This document shows, piece by piece, positions 42,564-52,748 of a DNA stretch of 64,000 bases (position 1 is its first letter; each line of letters opens with the position of its first letter). Source of the DNA: Variovorax sp. OK212. Lineage in GTDB: Bacteria; Pseudomonadota; Gammaproteobacteria; Burkholderiales; Burkholderiaceae_C. The stretch covers positions 124,001 to 188,000 of the forward strand of contig NZ_FOLP01000004.1 of the NCBI RefSeq assembly GCF_900112425.1, given 5' to 3'. The notes beneath the pieces are model-generated. The model was given only the letters and a program-made list of their open reading frames with translations, was not told where the DNA came from and searched no databases. A program made the position numbers and the translations under genes.

Positions 42564-42776
42564 ATGACCATGACCCCCACACAGATCGAAAGCTATGTAG
42601 CCGCCGCCGCCGCGGCGCTCGAACTGCCGCTGTCGCCCGCCCACCGGCCCGGCGTGCTGCGCTATTTCGCGCTCGCCGCCGATTTCGCCGCACTGATCGA
42701 GGCCGTGCCGCTGTCGATGTCGGCCGAATCCGCCGTGCATTTCGCGCCCGTCGCGCCCGAGGAGAAAGAAGCATGA
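42564..42776 (+). CDS. atzG: AtzG-like small subunit (DUF4089)
   Basis: 70 residues, one helical domain ([16 protein letters not shown], later [10 protein letters not shown]). DUF4089 proteins directly before atzE-type amidases are AtzG, which resembles GatC and is needed to make a stable complex with AtzE. The stop overlaps the atzE start (ATGA, 42773-42776). The C-terminus is acidic. A second GatC/GatA-type pair, the true tRNA amidotransferase, is at the other end of this window. Confidence 0.88.
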   Translation: MTMTPTQIESYVAAAAAALELPLSPAHRPGVLRYFALAADFAALIEAVPLSMSAESAVHFAPVAPEEKEA

Positions 42777-44230
42777 GCGCCGCCGAGCTGCTGGGGCGCG
42801 ACGCCTGCGCCATGGCCGATGCGGTGCGCGCCGGCACCGCCAGCGCCACCGCGCTGGTGCAGGCCAGCCTGGCGCGCGTGGACGCGACCGACGACCGGGT
42901 CAACGCCTTTACGTCGGTGCTGTCCGAGCGCGCGCTGCGCCGCGCCGCGCAGGTCGATGCATCGCTCGCCTCGGCCAACGGCGCGCGCACCCGCGAACTG
43001 CCGCTGCTGGGCGTGCCCTTCGCGGTGAAGAACCTGTTCGACATCGCCGGCCTGCCCACGCTCGCCGGCTCGAAGATCGAACACCAGACCGCGCCCGCCC
43101 GCGCCGACGCCGCGCTGGTGCGCCGGCTCGAGCGCGCGGGCGCCGTGCTGGTCGGCGCGCTCAACATGGACGAGTACGCCTACGGCTTCACCACCGAGAA
43201 CAGCCACGAAGGCCCCACGCGCAACCCGCACGACCTCACGCGCATCGCGGGCGGTTCCTCGGGCGGCTCGGGTGCGGCCGTGGCGGCCGGGCAGGTGCCG
43301 CTGACGCTGGGCTCCGATACCAACGGCTCGATCCGCGTGCCGGCCTCGCTGTGCGGCGTGTTCGGCCTGAAGCCCACCTTCGGGCGGCTGCCGCGCACCG
43401 GCAGCTTTCCGTTCGTGTCGAGCCTGGACCACCTCGGCCCGTTCGCCCGCTCGGCGCGCGACCTGGCGCGGGTGTACGACGCGATGCAGGGGCCCGAAGA
43501 AGCGGGCGGCCCGCACGACCCCGGCTGCGCGCAACGCGCCGCCGAGCCCGTGTCGCCTTCGCTGGGCCACGGCACGCGCGGCTTGCGTGTCGGCGTGCTC
43601 GGCGGCTACTTCCGCGAGCGCGCGGGCGCCGAGGCGTCGGCCGCCGTCGACCGCGTGGCCGAGGCATTGGGCGCGATCGTCTCGCCGGGCAGCGTCGAGC
43701 TGCCGATGGTCGAGGCGGGGCGCGCCGCCGCGTTCCTCATCACCAACGCCGAAGGCGCCGCGCTGCACCTGGCCGACCTGCGCCGCCGCGCGCACGACTT
43801 CGAGCCGCTCTCGCGCGACCGCTTCCTCGCGGGCGCGCTGCTGCCGGCGGCCTGGGTGTCGCGCGCGCAGCGCGTGCGCCTGGCCTATGCCGAAGCGGTG
43901 GCGCGGCTGTTCGGCCGCTACGACATCCTGCTGGCGCCGGCCACGCCCAGCGCGGCCACGCCCATCGGCGCCGAGACCTTCGAGGTCAACGGCCACCCGC
44001 TGCCGGTGCGCCCGAACATGGGCCTGCTGACCCAGCCCTTCTCGTGCATCGGCCTGCCGGTGTGCGCGGTGCCGGTGTGGGGCGCGCACGCCAACTTGCC
44101 GATCGGCGTGCAGGTGATCGGTGCGCCCTGGCGCGAAGACCTCGTGCTGCGCGTGGCCGCGGCGCTCGAAGCGGCCGGCGTGGCGCATGCGCCCGTCGCC
44201 GCGCTGACCCCGGAGAAGACCCCCGCATGA
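42773..44230 (+). CDS. atzE: 1-carboxybiuret hydrolase catalytic subunit (AtzE)
   Basis: 485 residues, amidase-signature family. The triad is Lys86 (A-V-K-N-L-F-D), Ser162 (G-G-S-S-G-G-S) and nucleophile Ser186 (S-D-T-N-G-S-I-R). AtzE with AtzG removes an amide from 1-carboxybiuret in the cyanuric acid pathway. It starts within the stop codon of atzG and ends within the start of atzH, so the three are co-translated. Sequence alone cannot exclude another amide substrate. Confidence 0.9.
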   Translation: MSAAELLGRDACAMADAVRAGTASATALVQASLARVDATDDRVNAFTSVLSERALRRAAQVDASLASANGARTRELPLLGVPFAVKNLFDIAGLPTLAGSKIEHQTAPARADAALVRRLERAGAVLVGALNMDEYAYGFTTENSHEGPTRNPHDLTRIAGGSSGGSGAAVAAGQVPLTLGSDTNGSIRVPASLCGVFGLKPTFGRLPRTGSFPFVSSLDHLGPFARSARDLARVYDAMQGPEEAGGPHDPGCAQRAAEPVSPSLGHGTRGLRVGVLGGYFRERAGAEASAAVDRVAEALGAIVSPGSVELPMVEAGRAAAFLITNAEGAALHLADLRRRAHDFEPLSRDRFLAGALLPAAWVSRAQRVRLAYAEAVARLFGRYDILLAPATPSAATPIGAETFEVNGHPLPVRPNMGLLTQPFSCIGLPVCAVPVWGAHANLPIGVQVIGAPWREDLVLRVAAALEAAGVAHAPVAALTPEKTPA

Positions 44231-44610
44231 ACGCGAGCGACATCAACCTGCCCGACGTGCTGGCCGAAGTGAAGGCGGCCTTCGCGCGCTACGAAGACGC
44301 GCTGGTCAACAACAAGGTCGAGGTGCTCGACGAGCTGTTCTGGAACAGCCCGACCACGCTGCGCTACGGCGCCACCGAGAACCTGTACGGCTACGACGAG
44401 ATCCGCGCCTTTCGCGCCTCGCGCCCGTCGCAGGGGCTGGCGCGCGAGCTGCTCATCACCGTCATCACCAGCTACGGCCGTGACTTCGCCACCGCCAACT
44501 GCGAGTTCCGCCGCGAGGGCGCCGGGCGCACCGGCCGCCAGAGCCAGACCTGGATGCGCACGCCCGAAGGCTGGCGCGTGGTCTCGGCGCACGTCAGCCT
44601 GCTGGGCTGA
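44227..44610 (+). CDS. atzH: AtzH-like protein (DUF3225, NTF2 fold)
   Basis: 127 residues. The stretch [19 protein letters not shown] near the middle, R-A-S-R-P and the final R-V-V-S-A-H-V-S-L are typical of the SnoaL-like DUF3225 proteins found with atzG and atzE. AtzH has been associated with the amidase steps of this pathway; its reaction is not evident from the sequence. The ATG overlaps the atzE stop (ATGA, 44227-44230). Confidence 0.88.
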   Translation: MNASDINLPDVLAEVKAAFARYEDALVNNKVEVLDELFWNSPTTLRYGATENLYGYDEIRAFRASRPSQGLARELLITVITSYGRDFATANCEFRREGAGRTGRQSQTWMRTPEGWRVVSAHVSLLG

Positions 44611-44662
44611 GGCCACGATTTCCTTGCACCCACCCCAACTGTTTCCAAGAACGGAGTACGTG

Positions 44663-45781
44663 ATGACCAGTCAATTCAACCGCCGTGATTCCCTGAAGAC
44701 CCTGGCCGCGCTGGGCGCCGCCGGCTCGCTCGGGGGCTGGAGCGCCCTGGCCGGTGCGCAGGCCAAAGCGTTGACCGTGGGCGTGATCTACGTCGGCGCG
44801 CGCGACGACTACGGCTACAACCAGGCGCACGCCATGGCCGCCGCCGAGATCAAGAAGCTCCCCGGCATCAAGGTGGTCGAGGAAGAGAACGTGCCCGAGA
44901 CCGCCGCCGTGCAGAAGACCATGGCCGGCATGATCTCGCAGGACGGCGCCAAGCTGCTGTTCCCCACGTCCTTCGGCTACTTCGATCCGCACATCCTGGC
45001 CGTGGCGCCGAAGAACCCCGACGTGCGCTTCTCGCACTGCGGCGGCCTCTGGACCGAAGGCAAGCACCCGAAGAACGTGGGCAGCTTCTTCGGCTACATC
45101 GACGAGTGCCAGTTTCTCAATGGCGTGATCGCCGCGCACATGACGAAGAGCAACAAGATCGCCTTCGTCGCGGCCAAGCCCATTCCGCAGGTGCTGCGCA
45201 ACATCAACGCCTTCACGCTCGGTGCGCGCTCGGTCAAGCCGAACATCACCTGCAGCGTGATCTTCACGGGCGACTGGTCGATGGCGGTGAAGGAGGCCGA
45301 GGCCACCAACAGCCTGGCCGACCAGGGCTGCGACGTGTTCACCATGCACGTGGACGGCCCCAAGGTGGTGGTCGAGACAGCCGCCAAGCGCGGCAAGATG
45401 GTCTGCGGCTACCACGCGAGCCAGGCCAAGCTGGCACCCAACGCCTACCTCACCGGGGCCGAGTGGAACTGGCTCACTGCGTACAAGACCACCATCGAGG
45501 CCGCGCAGGCCGGCAAGCCGCATCCCAACTTCCTGCGCGGCGGCCTGAAGGAGGGCTACGTGAAGATGTCGGCCTACGGCCCCATGGTGCCGGACGCCGC
45601 GAAGAAGCAGGCCGACGACATCAAGGCGAAGATGATCGCGGGCAGCTTCGACATCTTCAAGGACGGCATCAAGGACAACAAGGGCGCGGTGGTGGTGCCG
45701 GCGGGCAAGGTGCTCAAGCAGACCGACCTCGAGCTCGAGAAGATGAACTACCTGGTCGAAGGCGTGGTCGGCTCCGTCTAG
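44663..45781 (+). CDS. BMP family ABC transporter substrate-binding protein
   Basis: 372 residues. An N-terminal Tat-like signal (N-R-R-D-S-L-K-T-L) ends near A-G-A-Q-A. The mature protein has the basic-membrane-protein fold (V-G-V-I-Y-V-G-A-R-D-D-Y-G-Y-N, F-P-T-S-F-G-Y-F, H-V-D-G-P-K). BMP binding proteins deliver nucleosides, nucleobases or related ureides to RbsC-like permeases. ACGGAG lies a few bases before the ATG. The two permeases follow, and the ATPase is six genes downstream with enzyme genes between. Confidence 0.9.
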   Translation: MTSQFNRRDSLKTLAALGAAGSLGGWSALAGAQAKALTVGVIYVGARDDYGYNQAHAMAAAEIKKLPGIKVVEEENVPETAAVQKTMAGMISQDGAKLLFPTSFGYFDPHILAVAPKNPDVRFSHCGGLWTEGKHPKNVGSFFGYIDECQFLNGVIAAHMTKSNKIAFVAAKPIPQVLRNINAFTLGARSVKPNITCSVIFTGDWSMAVKEAEATNSLADQGCDVFTMHVDGPKVVVETAAKRGKMVCGYHASQAKLAPNAYLTGAEWNWLTAYKTTIEAAQAGKPHPNFLRGGLKEGYVKMSAYGPMVPDAAKKQADDIKAKMIAGSFDIFKDGIKDNKGAVVVPAGKVLKQTDLELEKMNYLVEGVVGSV

Positions 45782-45785
45782 AAAT

Positions 45786-45880
45786 GTCAGCCCCCCGGCT
45801 TGCCGCTGCGTGTGCTTCGCCACCCCCCGAGGGGGAGGCTCGGCCCGCCTTGGGGTGGCCCGGCGGCGGCCGATTTCACT
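45786..45880. repeat. REP-like repetitive element between transporter genes
   Basis: Right behind the BMP gene stop, a GC-rich stem (ACCCCCCGAGGGGG) is followed by CGGCCCGCC and GGCGGCGGCC arms. The GCTTCGCC-ACCCCC core is shared with the element behind hpaH (10676-10779). It fills the only gap of about 100 bases inside the ureide operon. Confidence 0.55.
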
Positions 45881-45888
45881 GAAAAATC

Positions 45889-46965
45889 ATGCGCCACGCA
45901 CTCAAGGAATTCTCTTTGCCGGTGTTCGCCATCGCGGCGGCGCTGCTGCTGTTCGGCCTGGTGGTGGCCTTCGCCGGGGTCGACCCGGTGGAGGTGTGGA
46001 CCACGCTGTTCAAGGGCGCGTTCGGCGACTGGTTCTCCTGGCAGAACACGCTGCAGCGCGCCGCGCCGCTGATGCTCACCGCGTTGTGCGTGGCGCTGCC
46101 CGCGCGCGCCGGGCTGATCATCATCGGCGGCGAAGGCGCGCTGGTGTTCGGCGGGCTGGCCTGCGCGGCGCTCGCGCATGCGGTGCCGCTGCCCGGCAAC
46201 GTCGTCGGCACGGTCGCCGTGTGCATCGCGGGGGCGGTGGCCGGCGCGCTGTGGATCATGCTCGCGGGCTGGCTGCGCCAGTTCCGCGGCATCAACGAAA
46301 CCATCAGCAGCCTGCTGCTGGCCTACATCGCCATCGGCATCTTCAAGCACCTGGTCGAAGGGCCGCTGCGCGATCCGGCGAGCCTGAACAAGCCGTCCAC
46401 CTATGCGCTGAACGAGGGCATGCTGATCGGCGGCATCGGGGGTTCCGACGTGCACTGGGGCCTGGCGATCGGCGTGGTGGCGTGCCTGGGGCTGGGCTGG
46501 TGGCTGCGCGCCACGGCCTCGGGCTTCTCGGTGCGCGTGGTGGGCGGCAACCCGCGCACCGCGCAGCTGGTGGGCCTGCCGGCCACGCGGCTCATTCTTT
46601 CGGCCTGCGGCCTCGGCGGTGCATGCGCGGGGCTCGCGGGCGCGGTCGAAGTGGCGGCGGTGCACACCAACGCCAATGCCTCGCTGATCGCGGGCTACGG
46701 CTACGCGGGCATCCTGGTGTCGTTCATCGCGCGGCACAACCCGGTGGCCATCGTGCCGGTGGCCATCCTGTTCGGCGGCTTCGGCGCGGCGGGCAGCCTG
46801 CTGCAGCGCCGGGTCGGCCTGCCCGACGCGTCGGTGCTGGTGCTGCAGGGCATCGCCTTCGTGCTGATCCTTGCGAGCGAAGGGCTGCGCACGGTCAACT
46901 GGAAGAAGTTCGGCGACCGGATGCTGCCCGAGGCGAAGCATTACGACAGGAGTGCTCTTGCATGA
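45889..46965 (+). CDS. ABC transporter permease (nucleoside/BMP system, first subunit)
   Basis: 358 residues with eight or more membrane segments, branched-chain/RbsC-type permease fold. G-G-E-G-A-L-V-F-G-G near residue 80, R-G-I-N-E-T-I-S-S-L-L-L near 134 and V-V-G-G-N-P-R-T-A near 219 are typical of the YufP-like subunit of BMP systems. The stop overlaps the next permease start (ATGA, 46962-46965). Confidence 0.92.
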   Translation: MRHALKEFSLPVFAIAAALLLFGLVVAFAGVDPVEVWTTLFKGAFGDWFSWQNTLQRAAPLMLTALCVALPARAGLIIIGGEGALVFGGLACAALAHAVPLPGNVVGTVAVCIAGAVAGALWIMLAGWLRQFRGINETISSLLLAYIAIGIFKHLVEGPLRDPASLNKPSTYALNEGMLIGGIGGSDVHWGLAIGVVACLGLGWWLRATASGFSVRVVGGNPRTAQLVGLPATRLILSACGLGGACAGLAGAVEVAAVHTNANASLIAGYGYAGILVSFIARHNPVAIVPVAILFGGFGAAGSLLQRRVGLPDASVLVLQGIAFVLILASEGLRTVNWKKFGDRMLPEAKHYDRSALA

Positions 46966-47885
46966 CCGCCGACCAATGGATCGCGCTGGTGGCGGGCATC
47001 GTGGGCGGCGCATTGCGCGTGGGCGCGCCGTTCCTGTTCGTGAGCCTGGGCGAGTGCCTCACCGAAAAATCGGGCCGCATCAACCTCGGGCTCGAAGGCG
47101 TGCTGGTGCTGTCGGCCATGGCGGCCTTCGGCGGCGCGTACCTCACCGACTCGGCCTGGCTCGGCGTGCTGATCGGCGCGGTGGCGGGCGCCTTGCTCGC
47201 GCTGCTGCACGGCCTGCTGTGTTCGCTGGACCGCGTGAACGACGTGGCCACCGGCATCGCGCTGATGCTGCTGGGCACGGGGCTCGCCTTCTACCTGGGC
47301 AAGCCGCTCATCCAGCCGCAGGCGCCGCAGATTCCCGCCATTCCATTGGGCTTCTGGAGCGACAACACGGTGGTGCGCTCGGCGCTGCAGCTCAACGCGC
47401 TGGTGCCCATCGGCGTGGCGCTCGCGGTGTTGCTGTGGTGGGGCTTCGCGCGCACGCGTGCCGGCCTGCTGGTGCGCATGGCGGGCGACTCTGCGCAGGC
47501 CACGCGCGCGCTCGGCTATTCGGTGTCGGGCCTGCGCATCGCGGCGACCACGGCGGGCGGCTTCATCGCGGGCCTTGGCGGGGCGTCGCTCACGCTGTTC
47601 TATCCGGGCAGCTGGAACGAAGGCATCTCCAGCGGCCAGGGCCTGATCGCCGTGGCGCTGGTGATCTTCGCGCGCTGGAGCCCGCTGCGCTGCGTGGGTG
47701 CGGCGCTGCTGTTCGGCGGCGCGGGCGCCATCGGGCCGGCGCTGCAGTCCATCGGCATCGGCTGGGGCTACCACCTCTTCAACACCGTGCCCTACGTGCT
47801 CACGCTGGTGATCCTGGTGTTCACCTGCAAGCCGGGCAGCGCGGCCGTCGGCAGCCCCGGCGAACTTTCATCGACAAGGAGCTGA
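46962..47885 (+). CDS. ABC transporter permease (nucleoside/BMP system, second subunit)
   Basis: 307 residues, eight or more membrane segments. T-E-K-S-G-R-I-N-L-G-L-E-G near residue 35 and M-A-G-D-S-A-Q-A-T-R-A-L-G near 175 are typical of YufQ-like subunits. It forms the membrane channel with the preceding gene product. The formamidase gene starts 5 bases after its stop. Confidence 0.92.
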   Translation: MTADQWIALVAGIVGGALRVGAPFLFVSLGECLTEKSGRINLGLEGVLVLSAMAAFGGAYLTDSAWLGVLIGAVAGALLALLHGLLCSLDRVNDVATGIALMLLGTGLAFYLGKPLIQPQAPQIPAIPLGFWSDNTVVRSALQLNALVPIGVALAVLLWWGFARTRAGLLVRMAGDSAQATRALGYSVSGLRIAATTAGGFIAGLGGASLTLFYPGSWNEGISSGQGLIAVALVIFARWSPLRCVGAALLFGGAGAIGPALQSIGIGWGYHLFNTVPYVLTLVILVFTCKPGSAAVGSPGELSSTRS

Positions 47886-47890
47886 ATGCC

Positions 47891-48883
47891 ATGAGCGGTC
47901 TCGGAGGTCTCAACAAATCGGCGCACGGCGTGGTCGTCGGCCTGGTGCAACTGCAGTTGCCCAACGTGAAGACACCGGCCGACCTGGCCGCGCAGACGCG
48001 GCGCATCTGCGACATGGTGGGCAAGGCGCGCCGCAACCAGGGCACGATGGACCTCGTGGTGTTCCCCGAGTACGCGCTGCACGGCCTGTCGATGGACACC
48101 AGCCCCGAGATCATGTGCACGCTCGACGGCCCCGAGGTGGCGGCCTTCAAACAGGCCTGCATCGAGCACCGCATCTGGGGCTGCTTCTCCATCATGGAGG
48201 CCAACCCCGGCGGCAACCCGTACAACAGCGGGCTGATCATCGACGACCAGGGCGCCGTCAAGCTCTACTACCGCAAGCTGCACCCGTGGGTGCCGGTGGA
48301 GCCCTGGGAGCCGGGCAACCTCGGCATTCCGGTGTGCGAAGGGCCCAACGGCAGCACGCTGTCGCTCATCATCTGCCACGACGGCATGTTCCCGGAGATG
48401 GCGCGCGAGGCCGCGTACAAGGGCGCGGACATCATCCTGCGCACCGCGGGCTACACCGCGCCCATCCGCCATGCGTGGAAGATCACCAACCAGGCCAACG
48501 CCTTCTGCAACCTGGCCTACACCGCGAGCGTGTGCCTCAGCGGCAGCGACGGCAGCTTCGACTCGATGGGCGAGGGCATGTTCTGCCGTTTCGACGGCAC
48601 GGTGCTGGCCGAGGGCGGCGGGCGTGTCGACGAGATCGTCACCGCCGAGCTGCGGCCCGACCTGGTGCGCGAGGCGCGCACGGGCTGGGGCGTGGAGAAC
48701 AACATCTACCAGCTGTACCACCGCGGCTACGTGGCGGTGAAGGGCGGCGCCCAGGACTGCCCGTACACCTACATGCGCGACATGGCCGCGGGCACCTACA
48801 AGCTGCCGTGGAGCGCCGAGGTGAAGGTGACCGACGGCACCAGTTGCGGCTTCGCGCCGCCCGAGCGCAACTACCGGGTATGA
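47891..48883 (+). CDS. amiF: Formamidase (AmiF-like, nitrilase superfamily)
   Basis: 330 residues. The catalytic triad fits Glu60 (V-V-F-P-E-Y), Lys129 (Y-R-K-L-H-P-W) and Cys162 ([10 protein letters not shown]). The N-terminal M-S-G-L-G-G-L-N-K and the late D-C-P-Y-T segment are characteristic of formamidases. The enzyme splits formamide into formate and ammonia. Inside this operon it may instead, or also, deal with a formylated intermediate. The flanks are transporter permease and biuret hydrolase genes. Confidence 0.9.
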   Translation: MSGLGGLNKSAHGVVVGLVQLQLPNVKTPADLAAQTRRICDMVGKARRNQGTMDLVVFPEYALHGLSMDTSPEIMCTLDGPEVAAFKQACIEHRIWGCFSIMEANPGGNPYNSGLIIDDQGAVKLYYRKLHPWVPVEPWEPGNLGIPVCEGPNGSTLSLIICHDGMFPEMAREAAYKGADIILRTAGYTAPIRHAWKITNQANAFCNLAYTASVCLSGSDGSFDSMGEGMFCRFDGTVLAEGGGRVDEIVTAELRPDLVREARTGWGVENNIYQLYHRGYVAVKGGAQDCPYTYMRDMAAGTYKLPWSAEVKVTDGTSCGFAPPERNYRV

Positions 48884-48893
48884 CGCGAAAACC

Positions 48894-49607
48894 ATGACCA
48901 CCACCATCGCCAACACCACCGAGCGCCACGTGGCGGCCGAGCCCTACGCCTGGCCGTACAACGGCGCGCTGCGACCCGACAACACCGCGCTGATCGTGAT
49001 CGACATGCAGACCGATTTCTGCGGCAAGGGCGGCTATGTCGACGTGATGGGCTACGACCTGTCGCTGGTGCAGGCGCCGATCCAGCCCATCGCGCGCACG
49101 CTGGCCGCCTTGCGCCCGCTGGGCTATCACATCATCCACACGCGCGAAGGCCACCGGCCCGACCTGGGCGACCTGCCGGCCAACAAGCGCTGGCGCTCGC
49201 GGCAGATCGGCGCGAACGGCGTGGGCATCGGCGACGACGGGCCGTGCGGGCGCATCCTGGTGCGCGGCCAGCCGGGCTGGGAAATCATTCCGGAGCTGGC
49301 GCCGCTGCCGGGCGAGGTGGTGATCGACAAGCCCGGCAAGGGCTCGTTCTATGCGACGGACCTGGAACTCATCCTGCGCACGCGCGGCATCGAGAACCTG
49401 ATCCTGGCGGGCATCACGACCGACGTGTGCGTGCACACGACGATGCGCGATGCGAACGACCGCGGCTTCGAGTGCCTGCTGCTGTCGGACTGCACCGCTG
49501 CGACGGACCATGGCAACCACCTGGCGGCGCTGAAGATGGTCACGATGCAGGGCGGCGTGTTCGGCGCGCACGCCACCTCCCGGGCCTTGCTGGCCACGCT
49601 GGGCTGA
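48894..49607 (+). CDS. biuH: Biuret amidohydrolase-like cysteine hydrolase (BiuH-like)
   Basis: 237 residues, isochorismatase-like fold. The triad is Asp37 (V-I-D-M-Q-T-D-F), Lys146 (I-D-K-P-G-K-G-S-F) and Cys179 (T-T-D-V-C-V), with the 33-residue Lys-Cys spacing of biuret hydrolase. The early [10 protein letters not shown] and Y-D-L-S-L-V-Q segments are those I recall from BiuH. It converts biuret to allophanate and ammonia, and so feeds AtzF. Confidence 0.88.
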   Translation: MTTTIANTTERHVAAEPYAWPYNGALRPDNTALIVIDMQTDFCGKGGYVDVMGYDLSLVQAPIQPIARTLAALRPLGYHIIHTREGHRPDLGDLPANKRWRSRQIGANGVGIGDDGPCGRILVRGQPGWEIIPELAPLPGEVVIDKPGKGSFYATDLELILRTRGIENLILAGITTDVCVHTTMRDANDRGFECLLLSDCTAATDHGNHLAALKMVTMQGGVFGAHATSRALLATLG

Positions 49608-49612
49608 ACGCC

Positions 49613-51223
49613 ATGAATGCCATGAGCGCAATCTCTCCCCACGCCATCGGCGGCCTGCCCATGGGCAGCGGCGCACTCGCGCTCGACACCTACCGGCTGA
49701 CCAAGCGCTTCGGCGCCTTCACCGCGATGGACAGCGTGACGATGCGCGTCGAGCCCGGCACGGTGCATGCGCTGCTGGGCGAGAACGGCGCGGGCAAGAG
49801 CACGCTGGTGAAGTGCGTGGCGGGCTTCCAGCGCGCGGAGGAGGGCAGCATCCTCATCGACGGGCGCGAGCAGGACATCGCCAACCCGATCGTGGCGCGC
49901 GCGCTGGGCATCGGCATGGTGTACCAGCACTTCACGCTGGCGCCGGGCATGACGGTGGCCGAGAACCTGTTGCTCGCGGGCGGCAAGACGCCCGCGCTGA
50001 TCGACTGGAAAACGAAGCGCGCGGAACTCGAGGCCTTTTTGGCGACCACGCCGTTCAGCCTCGACCTCGACGTGCGGCCGTCGGAGCTGGCCGCTGGCGA
50101 GAAACAGAAGCTCGAGCTGTTGAAGCAGCTGTACCTGAAGCCGCGCCTGCTGATCCTCGACGAGCCCACTTCCGTGCTCACGCCGCAGGAGGCCGACGAG
50201 GTGCTGGGCCATGTGCGCGAGTTCGCGCGCAGCGGGCTGTGCACGGTGCTGATCATCACGCACAAGTTCCGTGAGGTGATGGCGTATGCCGACAGCGTGA
50301 CGGTGCTGCGGCGCGGCAAGGCGGTGCACCACTGCCGCGTGGTGGACACGAGCCCGGCGCAACTGGCGCAGGCCATGATGGGCGGCGAGCAGGCGCAGTC
50401 GTCTTCGCAGGCACCGGTCAGCCGCAAGCCCTTGCCTGCCGATGCGCCTGTCGCGCTGAAGGTCGAAGGCCTCAAGGCACAGGGCGACCGCGGCACGCTG
50501 GCGCTGCACGACCTGAGCCTGTCCGTGCGCGCCGGCGAAATCCTCGGCGTGGCCGGTGTGTCGGGCAACGGGCAGCGCGAACTCGTCGAAGCCCTCGTCG
50601 GCCAACGCCCGCGCCTGGCGGGCAAGGTCACGGTGATGGGCCGGCCCTACGGCGCGCACCGCGCGGAGAACCGCGAGCTCAAGGTGCGCAGCCTGCCCGA
50701 GGAGCCGCTGCGCAATGCCTGCGTCGGCGACCTCAGCGTGGCGGAGAACATGGCGCTGCGCGATTTCGACCGGCCGCCGCTGTCGCGCGGCGGCGTGCTG
50801 AGCTTTCCGTACTGGCGCAGCCGGGCGCGCGAATGGATCGCCGAGTACGGCGTGAAGACGCAGGGCGAGGGCGCGCCGATTCGCAGCCTGTCCGGCGGCA
50901 ACGTGCAGCGCGCGGTGCTGGCGCGCGAGCTGGCCGGCGACATCAACGTGCTGATTGCCGCGAACCCGGTGTTCGGTCTCGACTTCGCGGCCGTTGCGGA
51001 GATCCACTCGCGCATCGTGCAGGTGCGCGAGAAGGGCGGGGCGGTGCTGCTGGTCAGCGAGGACCTCGACGAACTGCTGGAGCTGGCCGACCGCATCGTG
51101 GTGATGAGCGAGGGGCAGATCGTGTTCGAGACGCCGGCCGCGGGCGCCGAGCGGCATGTGATCGGCGCGCACATGGGTGGCGGGCACCACGAGCCCGCGC
51201 ATGTCGCGAGGGCCGCGGCCTGA
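49613..51223 (+). CDS. ABC transporter ATPase with two nucleotide-binding domains (BMP system)
   Basis: 536 residues, tandem ABC domains. Domain 1 has an intact Walker A (G-E-N-G-A-G-K-S-T near residue 62), signature (L-A-A-G-E-K-Q-K) and Walker B (L-L-I-L-D-E-P-T-S). Domain 2 starts near 280 and has the usual altered P loop of this class (G-V-S-G-N-G-Q-R-E) with signature L-S-G-G-N-V-Q-R. Such ATPases (RbsA/YufO-like) energise BMP importers, so this belongs to the two permeases upstream although two enzyme genes lie between. Starts at 49613 or the nearby ATG at 49622 are both possible. Confidence 0.92.
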   Translation: MNAMSAISPHAIGGLPMGSGALALDTYRLTKRFGAFTAMDSVTMRVEPGTVHALLGENGAGKSTLVKCVAGFQRAEEGSILIDGREQDIANPIVARALGIGMVYQHFTLAPGMTVAENLLLAGGKTPALIDWKTKRAELEAFLATTPFSLDLDVRPSELAAGEKQKLELLKQLYLKPRLLILDEPTSVLTPQEADEVLGHVREFARSGLCTVLIITHKFREVMAYADSVTVLRRGKAVHHCRVVDTSPAQLAQAMMGGEQAQSSSQAPVSRKPLPADAPVALKVEGLKAQGDRGTLALHDLSLSVRAGEILGVAGVSGNGQRELVEALVGQRPRLAGKVTVMGRPYGAHRAENRELKVRSLPEEPLRNACVGDLSVAENMALRDFDRPPLSRGGVLSFPYWRSRAREWIAEYGVKTQGEGAPIRSLSGGNVQRAVLARELAGDINVLIAANPVFGLDFAAVAEIHSRIVQVREKGGAVLLVSEDLDELLELADRIVVMSEGQIVFETPAAGAERHVIGAHMGGGHHEPAHVARAAA

Positions 51224-51261
51224 GCGCCGCATTCGCGTTGAAACAACCAGCGAGCCGCACC

Positions 51262-51951
51262 ATGCGCATCGAGCAAGCCAACCCCTTCCCCTACGAATTC
51301 GACGTCGCCCGCACGGCGCTGGTGCTCATCGACATGCAGCGCGACTTCATCGAGCCCGGCGGCTTCGGCGAGACGCTGGGCAACGACGTGTCGCTGCTGG
51401 AGGCCATCGTGCCGGCCACGCAGCGAGCGCTGCGCGCCTGGCGCCGGGCCGGCGGCCTCGTGGTGCACACGCGCGAGGCGCATGCCGCCGATCTGTCGGA
51501 CTGTCCGCCCGCCAAGCGCAACCGCGGCAACCCCACGCTGCGCATCGGCGACGAGGGTCCGATGGGCCGCATCCTGGTGACGGGCGAGCCGGGCAACCAG
51601 ATCATCGATGCGCTGGCGCCGGTCGACGGCGAGGTCGTCATCGACAAGCCGGGCAAGGGCGCGTTCTACGCCACCGGGCTGCACGACCTGCTGCGGCAGC
51701 GCGGCATCACGCACCTGCTGTTCGGCGGCGTGACGACAGAGGTGTGCGTGCAGACCAGCATGCGCGAAGCCAACGACCGCGGCTACGACAGCCTGCTGCT
51801 CGAGGATTGCACCGAGAGCTACTTTCCGGCGTTCAAGGCGGCCACGCTCGACATGGTGCGCGCGCAGGGCGGCATCGTCGGCTGGACCGCGCCGAGCGTC
51901 GCGCTGCTGGACGCACTGGATGCGCCTGGTGCGCTGAACACGCCGTCGTGA
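51262..51951 (+). CDS. Isochorismatase-like cysteine hydrolase, possibly triuret hydrolase
   Basis: 229 residues. The triad Asp24 (L-I-D-M-Q-R-D-F), Lys129 (I-D-K-P-G-K-G-A-F) and Cys162 (T-T-E-V-C-V) is complete. It is a clear paralogue of the BiuH-like protein but differs in the N-terminal substrate region ([11 protein letters not shown]). Triuret hydrolase of Herbaspirillum is a member of this family close to biuret hydrolase, and the operon would supply every later step, so triuret is the favoured substrate. Ureidoacrylate or another ureide remains possible. It starts 39 bases after the ATPase gene. Confidence 0.75.
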   Translation: MRIEQANPFPYEFDVARTALVLIDMQRDFIEPGGFGETLGNDVSLLEAIVPATQRALRAWRRAGGLVVHTREAHAADLSDCPPAKRNRGNPTLRIGDEGPMGRILVTGEPGNQIIDALAPVDGEVVIDKPGKGAFYATGLHDLLRQRGITHLLFGGVTTEVCVQTSMREANDRGYDSLLLEDCTESYFPAFKAATLDMVRAQGGIVGWTAPSVALLDALDAPGALNTPS

Positions 51952-52745
51952 CCACGGCGCCAACGACTAACATCCCACCCGTGTCTACCGTCCGACCCCG
52001 TCCCGAACCTTCAGCCCCCGCCGCCGCCGCCGTCGCCCCCACTGTCGACGCGACGGTTTTCCGCACGCGGGCCGACGAGGTCTACGCGCAGCTCAAGCGC
52101 GACGTGGCCGAGTTCATCCTGGTGCCGGGCGACCGCTTCACCGAGAACGAGATCAGCGACCGGCTCGGCGTGTCTCGCACGCCGGTGCGCCAGGCGCTGT
52201 TCAGGCTGCAGCAGGAGGGCTTCGTCGAGGTGCTGTTTCGCAGCGGCTGGCGCGTGCTGCCGTTCGACTTCGAGCAGTTCGAGCAGCTCTACGATTTGCG
52301 CATGGTGCTGGAGACCACCGCCGTGCACCGGCTGTGCGAAACCGATCGCCACATCGACCGCGGCCTGCTCGACACGCTGGCCGACATCTGGCTGGTGCCC
52401 GCGGCGCAGCGCAGCAGCGACATGGCGCAGGTGGCGCAGTGGGACGAGGCCTTTCACTGCGCGCTGGTGGCGGCCGCCGGCAATGCCGAGATGGCGCGCG
52501 TGCACGGCGACGTGACGGACCGCATCCGCATCATCCGCCGGCTCGACTTCACCAAGCAGCCGCGCATCGACGCCACCTACGACGAACACGCGAAGATCTT
52601 GAAGGCCATCCGCGCGAACCGCGGCGACCAGGCCGCGATGCTGCTGCGCGCGCACATCGAGACCAGCCAGGCCGAGGTGCGCAAGATCACGCTGCACCAG
52701 GTGCATCTGGCGCGGCATGCGGGCAAGGCGCCGGCGCCGCGCTGA
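51948..52745 (+). CDS. GntR family transcriptional regulator (FCD type)
   Basis: 265 residues from the GTG at 51948 that overlaps the previous stop (GTGA); a GTG at 51981 would give 254 residues. No good ribosome binding site marks either, and the first 35 residues are Pro/Ala/Thr-rich and disordered. The winged helix is clear ([21 protein letters not shown]), followed by a helical FCD ligand domain (Y-D-L-R-M-V-L-E, then [10 protein letters not shown]). As last gene of the ureide operon it probably senses a pathway metabolite and binds the palindrome at 38058-38071. Confidence 0.9.
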   Translation: MTTAPTTNIPPVSTVRPRPEPSAPAAAAVAPTVDATVFRTRADEVYAQLKRDVAEFILVPGDRFTENEISDRLGVSRTPVRQALFRLQQEGFVEVLFRSGWRVLPFDFEQFEQLYDLRMVLETTAVHRLCETDRHIDRGLLDTLADIWLVPAAQRSSDMAQVAQWDEAFHCALVAAAGNAEMARVHGDVTDRIRIIRRLDFTKQPRIDATYDEHAKILKAIRANRGDQAAMLLRAHIETSQAEVRKITLHQVHLARHAGKAPAPR

Positions 52746-52748
52746 GGG

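Noticed and set aside
38083..44610. Complete cyanuric acid (s-triazine) pathway
   Set aside because: atzE, atzF, atzG and atzH are present, but no AtzD/barbiturase-type ring-opening gene was found anywhere in the window, so only the lower part is supported.
44611..44662. Second sigma-54-like promoter before the BMP gene
   Set aside because: A GG and a GC are present (GGCCACG ... TTGCA) but 13 bases apart instead of ten, so it does not fit the -24/-12 rule.
50460..51223. Degenerate P loop in the second ABC domain as a sign of a decayed gene
   Set aside because: An altered second Walker A (G-V-S-G-N-G-Q) is normal in RbsA/YufO-like tandem ATPases; the signature motif and reading frame are intact.
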